From Kribbella albertanoniae (GTDB lineage: Bacteria > Actinomycetota > Actinomycetes > Propionibacteriales > Kribbellaceae), in NCBI RefSeq assembly GCF_004348455.1, contig NZ_SMKA01000032.1, positions 1 through 47,866 of the forward strand: 47,866 bases of DNA. The letters run 5' to 3'. Below, in pieces: positions 40,175 to 47,484 of the stretch (position 1 is its first letter; each line of letters starts with the position of its first letter). The notes under the pieces are model-generated. The model had not been told where the DNA came from. It did not search any database and was given only the letters and a program-made list of their open reading frames with translations. Made by a program: the position numbers and the translations under genes.

Positions 40175-40654
40175 TCACCGCCCGGTGGCACCGTCGATCT
40201 GCTCACGCAGGATGTCCACGTGCCCGGCATGCCGGCCGGTCTCCTCGATCATGTGCACCAGCAACCACCGCATGCTCGCCTCACTCCCCTTGCGCGCAGT
40301 CGGAGGCGCAGGAGCCGTCAGGTCGACGTAGCCCGCGATGACCTCATTCGCCTGCCGCACCGCCTCCCGGTACGCCGCCACTACCGACTCCACGGTGTCT
40401 TTGGCGCCCGGCCGCATCGTGCCCGGCCAACTCCGGACATCCGCTCCCAGAAAGTAGTAGCGCTCCACAGCAGTCAGATGCTTGGCCAGTCCCAACACAC
40501 TCGTCCCCGACTCCACCCCCGGCGTACGCACCGCCGGCTCAGGCGCCCCTTCAACCTTCCGCGCCACCGCCTCCCGCAGGTAGTCGAGGAAACCCACCAG
40601 CGTCTCCTTCTCACTACCACCGGTCCGTGGCGGTCCCGCATCATTCCTCTTCAC
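40175..40654 (-). CDS. DinB/DUF664 family protein
   Basis: 159 residues of a four-helix bundle, DinB/DUF664 type: LRE-Y-L... , KHLTAVERYYFLG, and the metal-ligand His in HMIEETGRHAGHVDILREQIDG. These proteins are putative mycothiol-dependent transferases or metal-binding proteins. GTG at 40654 gives MKRNDAGPP. Upstream sequence shows no better start. The function is unknown. Confidence 0.8.
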   Translation of the reverse strand: MKRNDAGPPRTGGSEKETLVGFLDYLREAVARKVEGAPEPAVRTPGVESGTSVLGLAKHLTAVERYYFLGADVRSWPGTMRPGAKDTVESVVAAYREAVRQANEVIAGYVDLTAPAPPTARKGSEASMRWLLVHMIEETGRHAGHVDILREQIDGATGR

Positions 40655-40978
40655 CCAGCCAGCATGCTGACCAATTCGCCGCGCATACAAGAAAATTCGC
40701 CGTACCAGCAAACCCCCAGGCCCGACCGGGTGGCTGGTCCGCATCATTTGGCCGGATGTCCGTTCAAGTTGACCCTTCTCCGGTCATATTTCGAGGGGAG
40801 AACCGGCGACTTCAGCGGAGATCCCCTCATCTTCCGCACAGCAACCGAAGCCCGGAAACTCAGGCAACGAGCATCCACCGCGCGCCGCCAGACCGCAGCC
40901 GATCAGCGCGGATGGGAGATCTGTGGAGTTGTACTGCCAGATAGCGGCAGCCAGCCTCCACAAAGGCCGGCTGTGGTG
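40655..40978. other. intergenic region with no recognised gene
   Basis: 324 bases between the DUF664 gene start and the end of the next DinB gene, both on the minus strand. The longest readable frames inside are not protein-like (Arg/Ser/Pro-rich on the plus strand). It probably holds the promoter of the DUF664 gene. Apart from the hairpin at 40948-40973 I see nothing in it. Confidence 0.5.
40948..40973 (-). terminator. possible terminator of the DinB gene
   Basis: CAGCCAGCC (40948-40956) with GGCCGGCTG (40965-40973), one mismatch, loop of 8 bases, 6 bases beyond the minus-strand gene's stop codon. No T-run is visible on that strand, so it is weak. Confidence 0.4.
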
Positions 40979-41563
40979 TCACTCGTCGGAGCAGCGGATG
41001 CCCTGGGCCCTGAGGAACGTGCGGATCTGGGCCGAGTGCAACTGAAGGTGCATCGCTCCCTGCACGAGGATCGCCGCCAGCGACGTCCCGCCGTTCCGAT
41101 GCTGCTCAGGCAGATCCGCAGCCGCGTGCGCGTCAGTCAGATCAGCAAAGAGCTCATCGGCCCGCCGTCGACAGTGGTCGAGGTACCCGAACAGCTGCTC
41201 ACGCGAGTACGTAGGCGGTACGACGTACGCCTCCTCGTCCCTCACCGAGAACGGCTCCGGAGGCGCCCAACCAGCCTCCAGCACACCCAGGTCGCGGTCC
41301 GTGAACCAGAGCGCATGCGCGGCAATCCGCCATACCGCCGTCATCGCCTGAAACTTGCGCTCCCGAACGACCGGGTCCTCAAACGCCCGACCGTCCCGGT
41401 CGGTCGGAGGCCACGTCCCCGGATCAGTCTTTCTGACCGCGTAGAGGCTCGCCTCCCACAACTCATCCGGACAACCCCGCAAGACAATGCCCAGATCATC
41501 AAGGGTCGCCTGATACTGCCCTGCAACGACCGAGCACCATATCGTCGGGGATTCATGACCCAT
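40979..41563 (-). CDS. DinB-like protein
   Basis: 194 residues. Helical bundle of the DinB superfamily: YQATLDDLGIVLRGCPDELWEASLYAV in the N-terminal helices, then W-R-I-A-A-H-A-L-W-F-T-D-R-D (the family's first metal His), and H-L-Q-L-H-S-A-Q-I-R (second His) near the C-terminus. MGHESPTIW is the start (ATG 41563); the upstream frame is unlike the fold. Divergent from the VOC gene with a 33-base gap. Role unknown. Confidence 0.75.
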   Translation of the reverse strand: MGHESPTIWCSVVAGQYQATLDDLGIVLRGCPDELWEASLYAVRKTDPGTWPPTDRDGRAFEDPVVRERKFQAMTAVWRIAAHALWFTDRDLGVLEAGWAPPEPFSVRDEEAYVVPPTYSREQLFGYLDHCRRRADELFADLTDAHAAADLPEQHRNGGTSLAAILVQGAMHLQLHSAQIRTFLRAQGIRCSDE

Positions 41564-41596
41564 CAGAAGAAGATAGCGAAGAGCTCGGAGGTACCG

Positions 41597-42358
41597 GTGG
41601 CACATCTTCTCGCTGACGACTCCGGCATGACTGTCTACATCGGGTGCCCCCGCCTGCTCACCGGCAAGGACTGCGGGACGGTCATGGCCGACTTCTACCA
41701 CCAGGTGCTCGGCTGGCCCGTGTACGACGCCTACGGAACATTGTTCCTCTCGAGAAGCCCCAAGTTTCGGATCGGGTTCGATGGTGACGGCTGGTCGGAT
41801 CAGCGGCCACCACGCTGGCCCGACCCCGAATTCCCCCAGCAGATCCACTTCGACATCGCCGTACCGGACCTGGAAGCCGCCAGCACGCGCGCCACATCCG
41901 CGGGCGGGACGCTACTTCACGAGAACGCGGACCACCGGGTCTACGCCGATCCCGTTGGTCACCCGCTCTGCCTCTACCCTTCCGGAGCGACAGCGCCGAC
42001 GATCACCCGCCTGGTCTACGACTGCTTCAGCCCGCGCTCACTGGCGAGCTTCTACGAGGGCTTCATCGGCACGCAGGAGCGGCTCGAAAACTCACCTGAG
42101 CGAGTCGTGATCGACCTCGACGACGATGAGCTCCCCAACCTGGCGTTCCAGCACACGGAGTGCCCCGCTCCCCGGTGGCCTGATCCCGCGTATCCGGCGC
42201 AACTACACGTCGACTACCGCTTCACCGTCGACCACGAAACCCCGCACTTCCAGACCCCGGCAGCCAAGGCCGCAAAGGCCCGAGCCGAAGCGCTAGGCGC
42301 GATCCACCTCCGAAACGTCGTCTACGCCGACCCAGCCGGACACCCGTTCTGCTTCTGA
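41597..42358 (+). CDS. VOC-family protein, two glyoxalase-like domains
   Basis: 253 residues. Two tandem glyoxalase/dioxygenase folds. First half: MADFYHQVLGWPVYDAYGTLF ... HFDIAVPDLEAASTRATSAGGTL and VYADPVGHPLCLYP. Second half: SLASFYEGFIGTQERL ... HVDYRFTVDH and VVYADPAGHPFCF. Both halves keep the HxD and the final P-x-G-H motif, so metal ligands may be intact. The GTG at 41597 was chosen because GGAGG (41587-41591) sits 5 bases upstream; an ATG at 41555 would overlap the divergent DinB gene. Substrate unknown. Confidence 0.82.
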   Translation: MAHLLADDSGMTVYIGCPRLLTGKDCGTVMADFYHQVLGWPVYDAYGTLFLSRSPKFRIGFDGDGWSDQRPPRWPDPEFPQQIHFDIAVPDLEAASTRATSAGGTLLHENADHRVYADPVGHPLCLYPSGATAPTITRLVYDCFSPRSLASFYEGFIGTQERLENSPERVVIDLDDDELPNLAFQHTECPAPRWPDPAYPAQLHVDYRFTVDHETPHFQTPAAKAAKARAEALGAIHLRNVVYADPAGHPFCF

Positions 42359-42541
42359 CCAGCGGTCGACGTTATTTCGGCGCTATTTAAAGTTCGGCCA
42401 GTTCAATCAAACGCAAGAGCAACGACAGCGGAGCCGCACCCCGAAGAAATAGCGCACAAAACGTGCGATGCGAATTTGGAATGAATGCACTCTGTTCTCG
42501 CTCACCACCCGGTCGTACTCTCGCCATCGGGGGGTGGGTAA

Positions 42542-43162
42542 ATGAACGAGAACAACCCGGATTCAGCGGAACTCGATGAGTCGAAGAAGGGGGGAGGCCT
42601 GAGGACGACACTGATTACGGGCGGGGTTGCCGTTCTGGTAGCCGTGATCGGCACGGGCGGCGCGCTGCTGAAAGACGAGTTCGACAGCAAGAACCCTGGC
42701 AGTGGACCAACTACCGTGACGACAACCGTGACGGTCGCGCCCAGTCCACAGCCAGAAATTCCCATTACCAGAGCGATCACCAGTCCGGAGGAGAACGCGA
42801 TCGTGCCGCTCTGCGCGGACGTCAAGGGCAGCATCGGTGCGGTGCCGTCGGGAAAGACCATCGTCGTGGCGGTCCAGGAAGACGAAGACACTCGAATCTA
42901 TTTCGAGCAGACCGTCCACTTTCTCGGCAAGGGCCAATGGGCTGCTCAGGTCAATCTCGGAGACCGTGCGGATCCCGGCGCTGCCGTCGGTCATCGTTTT
43001 TCGATCTTCGCGGTCGCGATGGACGAGTCGTTGGCGAAGTACCTCGCCGGCACCAGCACCGAGGAGGGCGGCACCTGGTGGTCCAACACTGCGTGGCCTG
43101 ACGGCGCCGATCACGGCGAGGCCACCCGGGTCGTTCGAGCCGCAGCAGTCGGGCGGTGTTAG
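42542..43162 (+). CDS. single-pass membrane protein of unknown function
   Basis: 206 residues. Cytoplasmic acidic start (MNENNPDSAELDESKKGGG), one membrane helix (about 22-42: TLITGGVAVLVAVIGTGGALL), a Thr/Val/Pro-rich linker, then an extracytoplasmic beta-rich domain (about 72-200) starting at ITRAITSPEENAIVPLCADVKGSIG, reminiscent of Ig/fibronectin-type folds. No catalytic motif. RBS GGGGGTGGG a few bases before the ATG. The preceding 180 bases are unusually A/T-rich, which hints at recent transfer. I do not recognise the family. Confidence 0.65.
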   Translation: MNENNPDSAELDESKKGGGLRTTLITGGVAVLVAVIGTGGALLKDEFDSKNPGSGPTTVTTTVTVAPSPQPEIPITRAITSPEENAIVPLCADVKGSIGAVPSGKTIVVAVQEDEDTRIYFEQTVHFLGKGQWAAQVNLGDRADPGAAVGHRFSIFAVAMDESLAKYLAGTSTEEGGTWWSNTAWPDGADHGEATRVVRAAAVGRC

Positions 43163-43189
43163 AACCCGCGACGACGGTCGCCCGAGGGC

Positions 43190-43753
43190 TCAGCGCCTGG
43201 TTTCGTACCTGGTGACGACTAGACCGCCGGGGAACGTCCGGGTCTCCAGCAGGTTCAGGTTCACCCAGCTGTCCAGGGCGGTGAAGAACGGCGTGCCGCT
43301 GCCGACCAGCACCGGATGGGTGACGATTTCGTACTCGTCGACCAGGCCGGCGCGCAGGGCCGCGGCGGCGAGCGTGGCGCCACCGACGCGCATCGGCTCG
43401 CCGTCGTCGGCCTTGAGGCGGGTGATCTCCGGTACGGCGTCGCCGGCGAACAGGCGGGTGTTCCAGTCGACCTTGTCGATCGTCGAGGAGAACACCACCT
43501 TCGGTGTGTCCCGCCAGTTCCGCGCGAACTCGACCTGCGCCGGGGTGGCGCCGGGCTGCTGATCACCGGTCGGCCAATGCGAACTCATCGTCTCCCACAG
43601 CTTGCGCCCGTACAGCAGCATCCCGATCGCCAACTCCCGGTCGAGCCACCACTGAAACAGCTCGTCGCTCGGCACACCCCAGCCGATGTCGTCGCCGGGC
43701 GCGGCGATGTAGCCGTCCAGGGACAGGTTCATGCCGTAGATCAGTTTCCGCAT
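43190..43753 (-). CDS. dihydrofolate reductase family protein (RibD C-terminal-like)
   Basis: 187 residues. DHFR/RibD-C fold: MRKLIYGMNLSLDGYIAAPGDDIGW, MLLYGRKLWETMSSHWPTG, KVVFSSTIDKVDWNTRL, YEIVTHPVLVGSGTPFF. These are the usual strands and NADPH loop of the YyaP/YwjB-like group, which are not true folate enzymes. ATG at 43753. Substrate unknown. Confidence 0.85.
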   Translation of the reverse strand: MRKLIYGMNLSLDGYIAAPGDDIGWGVPSDELFQWWLDRELAIGMLLYGRKLWETMSSHWPTGDQQPGATPAQVEFARNWRDTPKVVFSSTIDKVDWNTRLFAGDAVPEITRLKADDGEPMRVGGATLAAAALRAGLVDEYEIVTHPVLVGSGTPFFTALDSWVNLNLLETRTFPGGLVVTRYETRR

Positions 43754-43849
43754 GGCGCCAGACCTCTCTGCCGTTCCGGCGGCCACTCGCCGCCCGTCAC
43801 CCATGCAACGAACGCCACACTCCAGATCCGACACGTCATCGACAGAAAG

Positions 43850-43938
43850 CGGAGGGCGTGGGATTCGAACCCACGATGACGGTCACCCGCCATACCGGTT
43901 TTCAAGACCAGCGCACTCGGCCACTATGCGAGCCCTCC
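43850..43938 (-). tRNA. tRNA-Ser(UGA)
   Basis: Class II tRNA read on the minus strand. The acceptor stem GGAGGGC/GCCCTCC is perfect, the anticodon loop is CTTGAAA with anticodon TGA (43902-43904 complement), the T-loop has GGTTCGAATCC, and there is an extended variable arm of about 18 bases. The discriminator base is G, as in tRNA-Ser. CCA is not encoded. Confidence 0.95.
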
Positions 43939-44040
43939 TGGCGGCTTGCCGCCGAGCGTTGAGGATAGCGCAGGGGCGGCGGTAGGGTGCGGGGTGCATG
44001 GCGGACGAGCCGCCTGGGGTGTGTGGACGGAGGTGCGCTG

Positions 44041-44091
44041 ATGTCACGGAGTGTCGAGGACATGGCAGTCACCGTCCGGTCGGCGTACTGA
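44041..44091 (+). CDS. short leader ORF before the MFS transporter
   Basis: 16-codon ORF (MSRSVEDMAVTVRSAY) with a strong RBS, GGAGG at 44029-44033, 7 bases before the ATG. It ends 77 bases before the transporter's ATG. Between lies the hairpin at 44114-44130. A leader ORF plus hairpin before an efflux gene is a known layout for ribosome-mediated control of actinobacterial antibiotic-response genes. Here it is a proposal: no rare codon or arrest motif is evident. Confidence 0.45.
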   Translation: MSRSVEDMAVTVRSAY

Positions 44092-44113
44092 TTCGTCGCT
44101 GATCGGGCTCTCG

Positions 44114-44130
44114 GCCGGCGGAGTGCCGGC
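44114..44130 (+). promoter_or_regulatory. hairpin between leader ORF and MFS gene
   Basis: GCCGGC (44114-44119), loop GGAGT, GCCGGC (44125-44130). A T-containing stretch follows (TTGTTTCG). It could act as a terminator or sequester translation signals. Confidence 0.4.
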
Positions 44131-44168
44131 TGGTCCGGTTGTTTCGTCATGCCCTCTGGAGTTTTTTC

Positions 44169-45407
44169 ATGCCTTCTCTTCGTGAGACCGTGCTGCCTGC
44201 TGCGCTCGGATCCGACTTTCGCCGGATCTGGCCGGCGGCGATTCTTTCCAATCTTGGTGACGGGGCGCTGCTGGCGGCGGGGCCGTTGCTGGTTGCCTCG
44301 ATCACCTGTGAGCCCGCTGCGGTGGGTGCTGCGGCGTTCGTGCAGCAGTTGCCTTGGTTGTTGTTTGCGTTGTTCAGTGGTGCGTTGGCCGATCGGTTCG
44401 ACCGGCGGACGATGACTGTTGCCGCCAACCTCTTTCGCGCGGTAGTGCTTACTGCGCTCGGGGTTGCGGTGCTGGCCGGCGCGTCGCCTTTGTGGGCGAT
44501 CTACGTCGCACTGTTCCTGCTCGGTACGGCGGAGACGCTTGCCGACAGCGCATCCGGCGCACTGCTGGTCAGTGCTGTGCCGAAAGACCAGCTGGGTAAG
44601 GCGAATGCGCGGCTGTACGCCACCGGGACTGTGGTGCAGCAGCTCGGCGGTCCGCCGTTGGGAGCGTTGCTGTTCGCGGTTGGTGCGGGCGTGCCGCTGG
44701 TGTTCGACGCAGTCACGGTCCTGGCGGCTGCGGCGCTCATCTCGCGTGTCACCGTCCGTCCGGAGCCTACGGAGTCCGCTGGTACGGCGCTCTGGACCGA
44801 GGTGCGCGTGGGTATCAGCTGGCTGTGGGGGCACGCGGGTGTCCGGACGCTAGCCTGCTCGATCCTGGTTATGAACGTCACGTTCTGCGCGGCCTTCGCG
44901 ACCTGGGTGCTCTATGCGCGGGAGCATCTCGGGCTGAGCGACACACAGTTCGGACTGCTCGTGGCGGTCGGTGCTGTCGGCGGTGTGGTCGGGATGCCGG
45001 TGTACCACCTGCTCGAGCCTCGGGTGGGTTCGCTGACGCTGTTGCGGGCTGGTCTGATCATCGAGACGCTGGTCCACCTGGTTCTGGCGCTGACTCGGAA
45101 CCCGTGGGTCGCCGGCGCGACTATGGCGGTGTTCGGCGTCCATGCGGTGGTGTGGGGCATTGTGTCGACCACAGCACGCCAGTTGGCGACACCTGATGCG
45201 CTGATGGGCCGGGTCAACAGCGTCTACCTACTGGCCTCGGTTGGCGGTGCAGCGATCGGCTCTGCGCTGGGCGGCCTACTCGCCCAGCGGTTCGGTCTGA
45301 CAGCTCCGTTCACTGCGGCTTTCGCGGCCATGGTGGTGATGACTGCGGTGGCGTGGCGTCCGCTGCGCCACGTCTCAGTACGGCGGACGGCCGCCGTACC
45401 GGACTGA
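44169..45407 (+). CDS. MFS transporter (MFS_3-like efflux protein)
   Basis: 412 residues, about 12 membrane segments. N-terminal half with ILSNLGDGALLAAGPLLVASI and the A-loop motif GALADRFDRR; second half GVVGMPVYHLLEPRVGSLTLLR. It looks like the macrolide/drug efflux group of the major facilitator superfamily; the substrate is not known. ATG at 44169. A leader ORF lies upstream. Confidence 0.85.
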   Translation: MPSLRETVLPAALGSDFRRIWPAAILSNLGDGALLAAGPLLVASITCEPAAVGAAAFVQQLPWLLFALFSGALADRFDRRTMTVAANLFRAVVLTALGVAVLAGASPLWAIYVALFLLGTAETLADSASGALLVSAVPKDQLGKANARLYATGTVVQQLGGPPLGALLFAVGAGVPLVFDAVTVLAAAALISRVTVRPEPTESAGTALWTEVRVGISWLWGHAGVRTLACSILVMNVTFCAAFATWVLYAREHLGLSDTQFGLLVAVGAVGGVVGMPVYHLLEPRVGSLTLLRAGLIIETLVHLVLALTRNPWVAGATMAVFGVHAVVWGIVSTTARQLATPDALMGRVNSVYLLASVGGAAIGSALGGLLAQRFGLTAPFTAAFAAMVVMTAVAWRPLRHVSVRRTAAVPD

Positions 45408-45448
45408 AATCGGGTCGCCCCGCGGCCCGAGACTGGTAAGGATGGAGC

Positions 45449-46657
45449 ATGCCCTCAGCGACTTCCCTCGGCCTACCCAACGTCCGCGGGCGGTTACCAC
45501 TGCTGATCGGTCTGGCGATCGACTCGTTCGGTGGCGGCTGCGCAGGGCCGCTGTTGCTCCTGTACTTCGTTCGCGTCGCAGACATCCCACTCGGTACGGC
45601 GGGTGTGCTGCTGACCGTCGCCACCCTGTTCTCCATCGCGGCCCCGGCCGCGGTGGGGGTGGTGATCGACCGGATCGGCCCACGCAACCTGGTGGTCGGT
45701 GCCCAGTTTGCGCAGGGCCTGGCCTTCACCGGCTTCTTCTTCGGCCGCTCGCTGTGGCTCTTGTTTCTCTGCGCACTGGTGACCACGACCGGACAGCGGG
45801 TGTTCTGGTCATCGATCTTCAGTTTGCTGGCAGATGTGGCGGACGAGGGAGACCGCGACCGGTGGTTCGGTCTGGGCGGGATGATGCAGGCCGGAGGCTT
45901 CGCACTCGGCGGTCTGGCGGCCGGTGCGCTACTGGCGATCGGCGGAACCACGCCGTTCCTCATTGCGATGGGCGTCAACGCGGTGACGTTCTACCTGGCC
46001 GGCGTGCTCCTGATGGGTCTGCATGCATCGCACCACCAGCGCACTGTGCAGGACACCGGCCCAGCACCGCTGCTGCGCAAGGACAGGCCGTTCCTGATCC
46101 TGATAGCGGCCAACACGCTCTTCGCGCTCTGCGTGATGATGCTGAGCATCGGTCTGCCGGTGTACGTCGCAGACGCGCTGCCGGTGCCCAAGTGGTTGGT
46201 CGGGGTACTGCTGGCCGCGGCATCCGTCGTACTGGCGACCGGGCAGACGCTGGTGGTCCGGCACACCGAGAAGCGCCGTCGTACGTCGGTGATGGTCGTA
46301 GCCGGCGTGGTGTGGGCGGTGTGGGGGTTGCTGATGGCCTCGCTCACGCAGGTGCCCGGCCCGGTGGTTGTGGTGGTACTGGTGCTTGCGACTGCGCTGT
46401 ACGCGTTCGCTGATCTGCTGCATGCGGCGACGAACAATGCGCTGGCCGCGTCGGTCGCACCGATGGCCGGGCGCGGGAAGTACCTGTCGTACTGGCAGTA
46501 CAGCTTCACGTTCGCGAGCGTGCTGGCACCGGCGTTCTTTGCACAGCTGTTCGAGGCGCGGCACGAGCTGCCCTGGCTGGCGACCGCGCTGCTCGCACTG
46601 GTCGCTGCGGGCACCCTCGCCGTGGTCGGCCGAACGCTGCCGAACCAGACCGATTGA
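45449..46657 (+). CDS. MFS transporter
   Basis: 402 residues, about 12 membrane helices. N-terminal GLPNVRGRLPLLIGLAIDSFGGGCAGPLLLLYFVR, VGVVIDRIGPRN as the A-loop, and QVPGPVVVVVLVLATALYAFADLLHAATNNALAASVAP near the end. RBS GGATGGAG just upstream of the ATG at 45449; it follows the first MFS gene by 41 bases on the same strand. Not an obvious paralogue of it (little identity seen). Substrate unknown. Confidence 0.85.
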   Translation: MPSATSLGLPNVRGRLPLLIGLAIDSFGGGCAGPLLLLYFVRVADIPLGTAGVLLTVATLFSIAAPAAVGVVIDRIGPRNLVVGAQFAQGLAFTGFFFGRSLWLLFLCALVTTTGQRVFWSSIFSLLADVADEGDRDRWFGLGGMMQAGGFALGGLAAGALLAIGGTTPFLIAMGVNAVTFYLAGVLLMGLHASHHQRTVQDTGPAPLLRKDRPFLILIAANTLFALCVMMLSIGLPVYVADALPVPKWLVGVLLAAASVVLATGQTLVVRHTEKRRRTSVMVVAGVVWAVWGLLMASLTQVPGPVVVVVLVLATALYAFADLLHAATNNALAASVAPMAGRGKYLSYWQYSFTFASVLAPAFFAQLFEARHELPWLATALLALVAAGTLAVVGRTLPNQTD

Positions 46658-46681
46658 CGCGTCAGGATTCGTTGCGCTCGA

Positions 46682-46697
46682 TCGAACATCTGTTCTA
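46682..46697. promoter_or_regulatory. LexA-binding site (SOS box)-like
   Basis: TCGAACATCTGTTCTA fits the actinobacterial SOS box TCGAAC-N4-GTTCGA except for one mismatch in the right arm. Two bases later an ATG starts at 46698. LexA boxes normally cover the promoter of a damage-induced gene. Confidence 0.6.
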
Positions 46698-46760
46698 ATG
46701 TTTTCTCAGTTCGAGGTTTCTCCACCCGGACGTCCGGCCGGCCGAGTCTCCCACCTTTGA
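46698..46760 (+). CDS. possible 20-residue ORF behind the SOS-like box
   Basis: ATG at 46698, MFSQFEVSPPGRPAGRVSHL, then TGA. It begins at the end of the LexA-like box, so it could be leaderless, and has no RBS. No homology seen. It may be the remnant of a larger damage-inducible gene or only chance. Confidence 0.25.
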   Translation: MFSQFEVSPPGRPAGRVSHL

Positions 46761-46884
46761 TGTGGACGGCCGCAGACGGACCCGCCGCCCGGGGTGTGAG
46801 GTCCCGGGCGACGGAGAACCGCCCAGCCCGAAATTCGTGTACGACTTGAGAGAACAGGTGATGCTCGACGGAGGGATGCACTCG

Positions 46885-47484
46885 ATGCTGCTCGAACACC
46901 GCGGCCGGCGACCGGTCGTGCCCGAATCCGCCTATGTCGCACCATCGGCCGTGCTCTGCGGCGCCGTCGTCCTCGGCGAAGGCAGCAGGGTTCTGCATGG
47001 TGCGGTGCTGACGGCGGAGAACGGTGAGGTCCGGCTCGGCACGAACAGTGTGGTGATGGAGAACGCCCTGGTGCGCGGCCGGGCGAATCATCCCGCCCTG
47101 CTCGGCGACGCGGTCCTGGTAGGTCCCCATGCACACGTGAACGGCGCCACGGTCGAGGACGAGGTCTTCATCGCCACGGGCGCCGCGTTGTTCCCCGGTT
47201 CTGTCGTCGGCGCGGGCGCGGAGCTTCGGATCAACAGCGTGCTGCAGGTCAACTCGCGCCTGGAAGCCGGCGCGGTCCTCCCGATCGGCTGGATCGCAGT
47301 CGGAGACCCGGCCCAGCTCTTCTCGCCCGACCGGCACGAGGAGCTGTGGCAGATCCAACGCGAGCTGGACTTCCCCGGCACTGTGTACGGCGTCCCGCGG
47401 GGAACCGCCATGCGCGACATCATGGCGCGCCAATCCACCTTCTACGGCGCCCACCACGACGACCGCGAACTACCCTCCGACTGA
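46885..47484 (+). CDS. gamma-carbonic-anhydrase-like left-handed beta-helix protein
   Basis: 199 residues. Hexapeptide repeats build a left-handed beta helix (YVAPSAVLCGAVVLGEGSRVLHGAVL, VVMENALVRG, AVLVGPHAHVNGATVEDEVFIATGAALFPGSVVG). Three candidate zinc histidines: His in RANHP and the two in GPHAH. It resembles the gamma-CA/PaaY/YrdA group, whose members are often without carbonic anhydrase activity. CGGAGGG lies 9 bases before the ATG at 46885; earlier ATG at 46876 is possible. The C-terminal 15 bases overlap the convergent repeat-protein gene. Confidence 0.82.
   Translation: MLLEHRGRRPVVPESAYVAPSAVLCGAVVLGEGSRVLHGAVLTAENGEVRLGTNSVVMENALVRGRANHPALLGDAVLVGPHAHVNGATVEDEVFIATGAALFPGSVVGAGAELRINSVLQVNSRLEAGAVLPIGWIAVGDPAQLFSPDRHEELWQIQRELDFPGTVYGVPRGTAMRDIMARQSTFYGAHHDDRELPSD

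Noticed and set aside
40220..42358. Single long plus-strand frame of 712 codons
   Set aside because: Its first 460 codons lie opposite the DinB-like genes and are Arg/Pro/His-rich; only the last part is a protein fold. It has been split at the GTG at 41597.
43850..43938. tRNA-Ser as integration site of a mobile element
   Set aside because: No integrase or direct repeat of the tRNA end is found in the window.
44042..44070. ECF41 promoter (TGTCACG) before the MFS gene
   Set aside because: After 16 bases the sequence is GCAG, which does not fit the CGTC-like -10, and the box lies inside the leader ORF.
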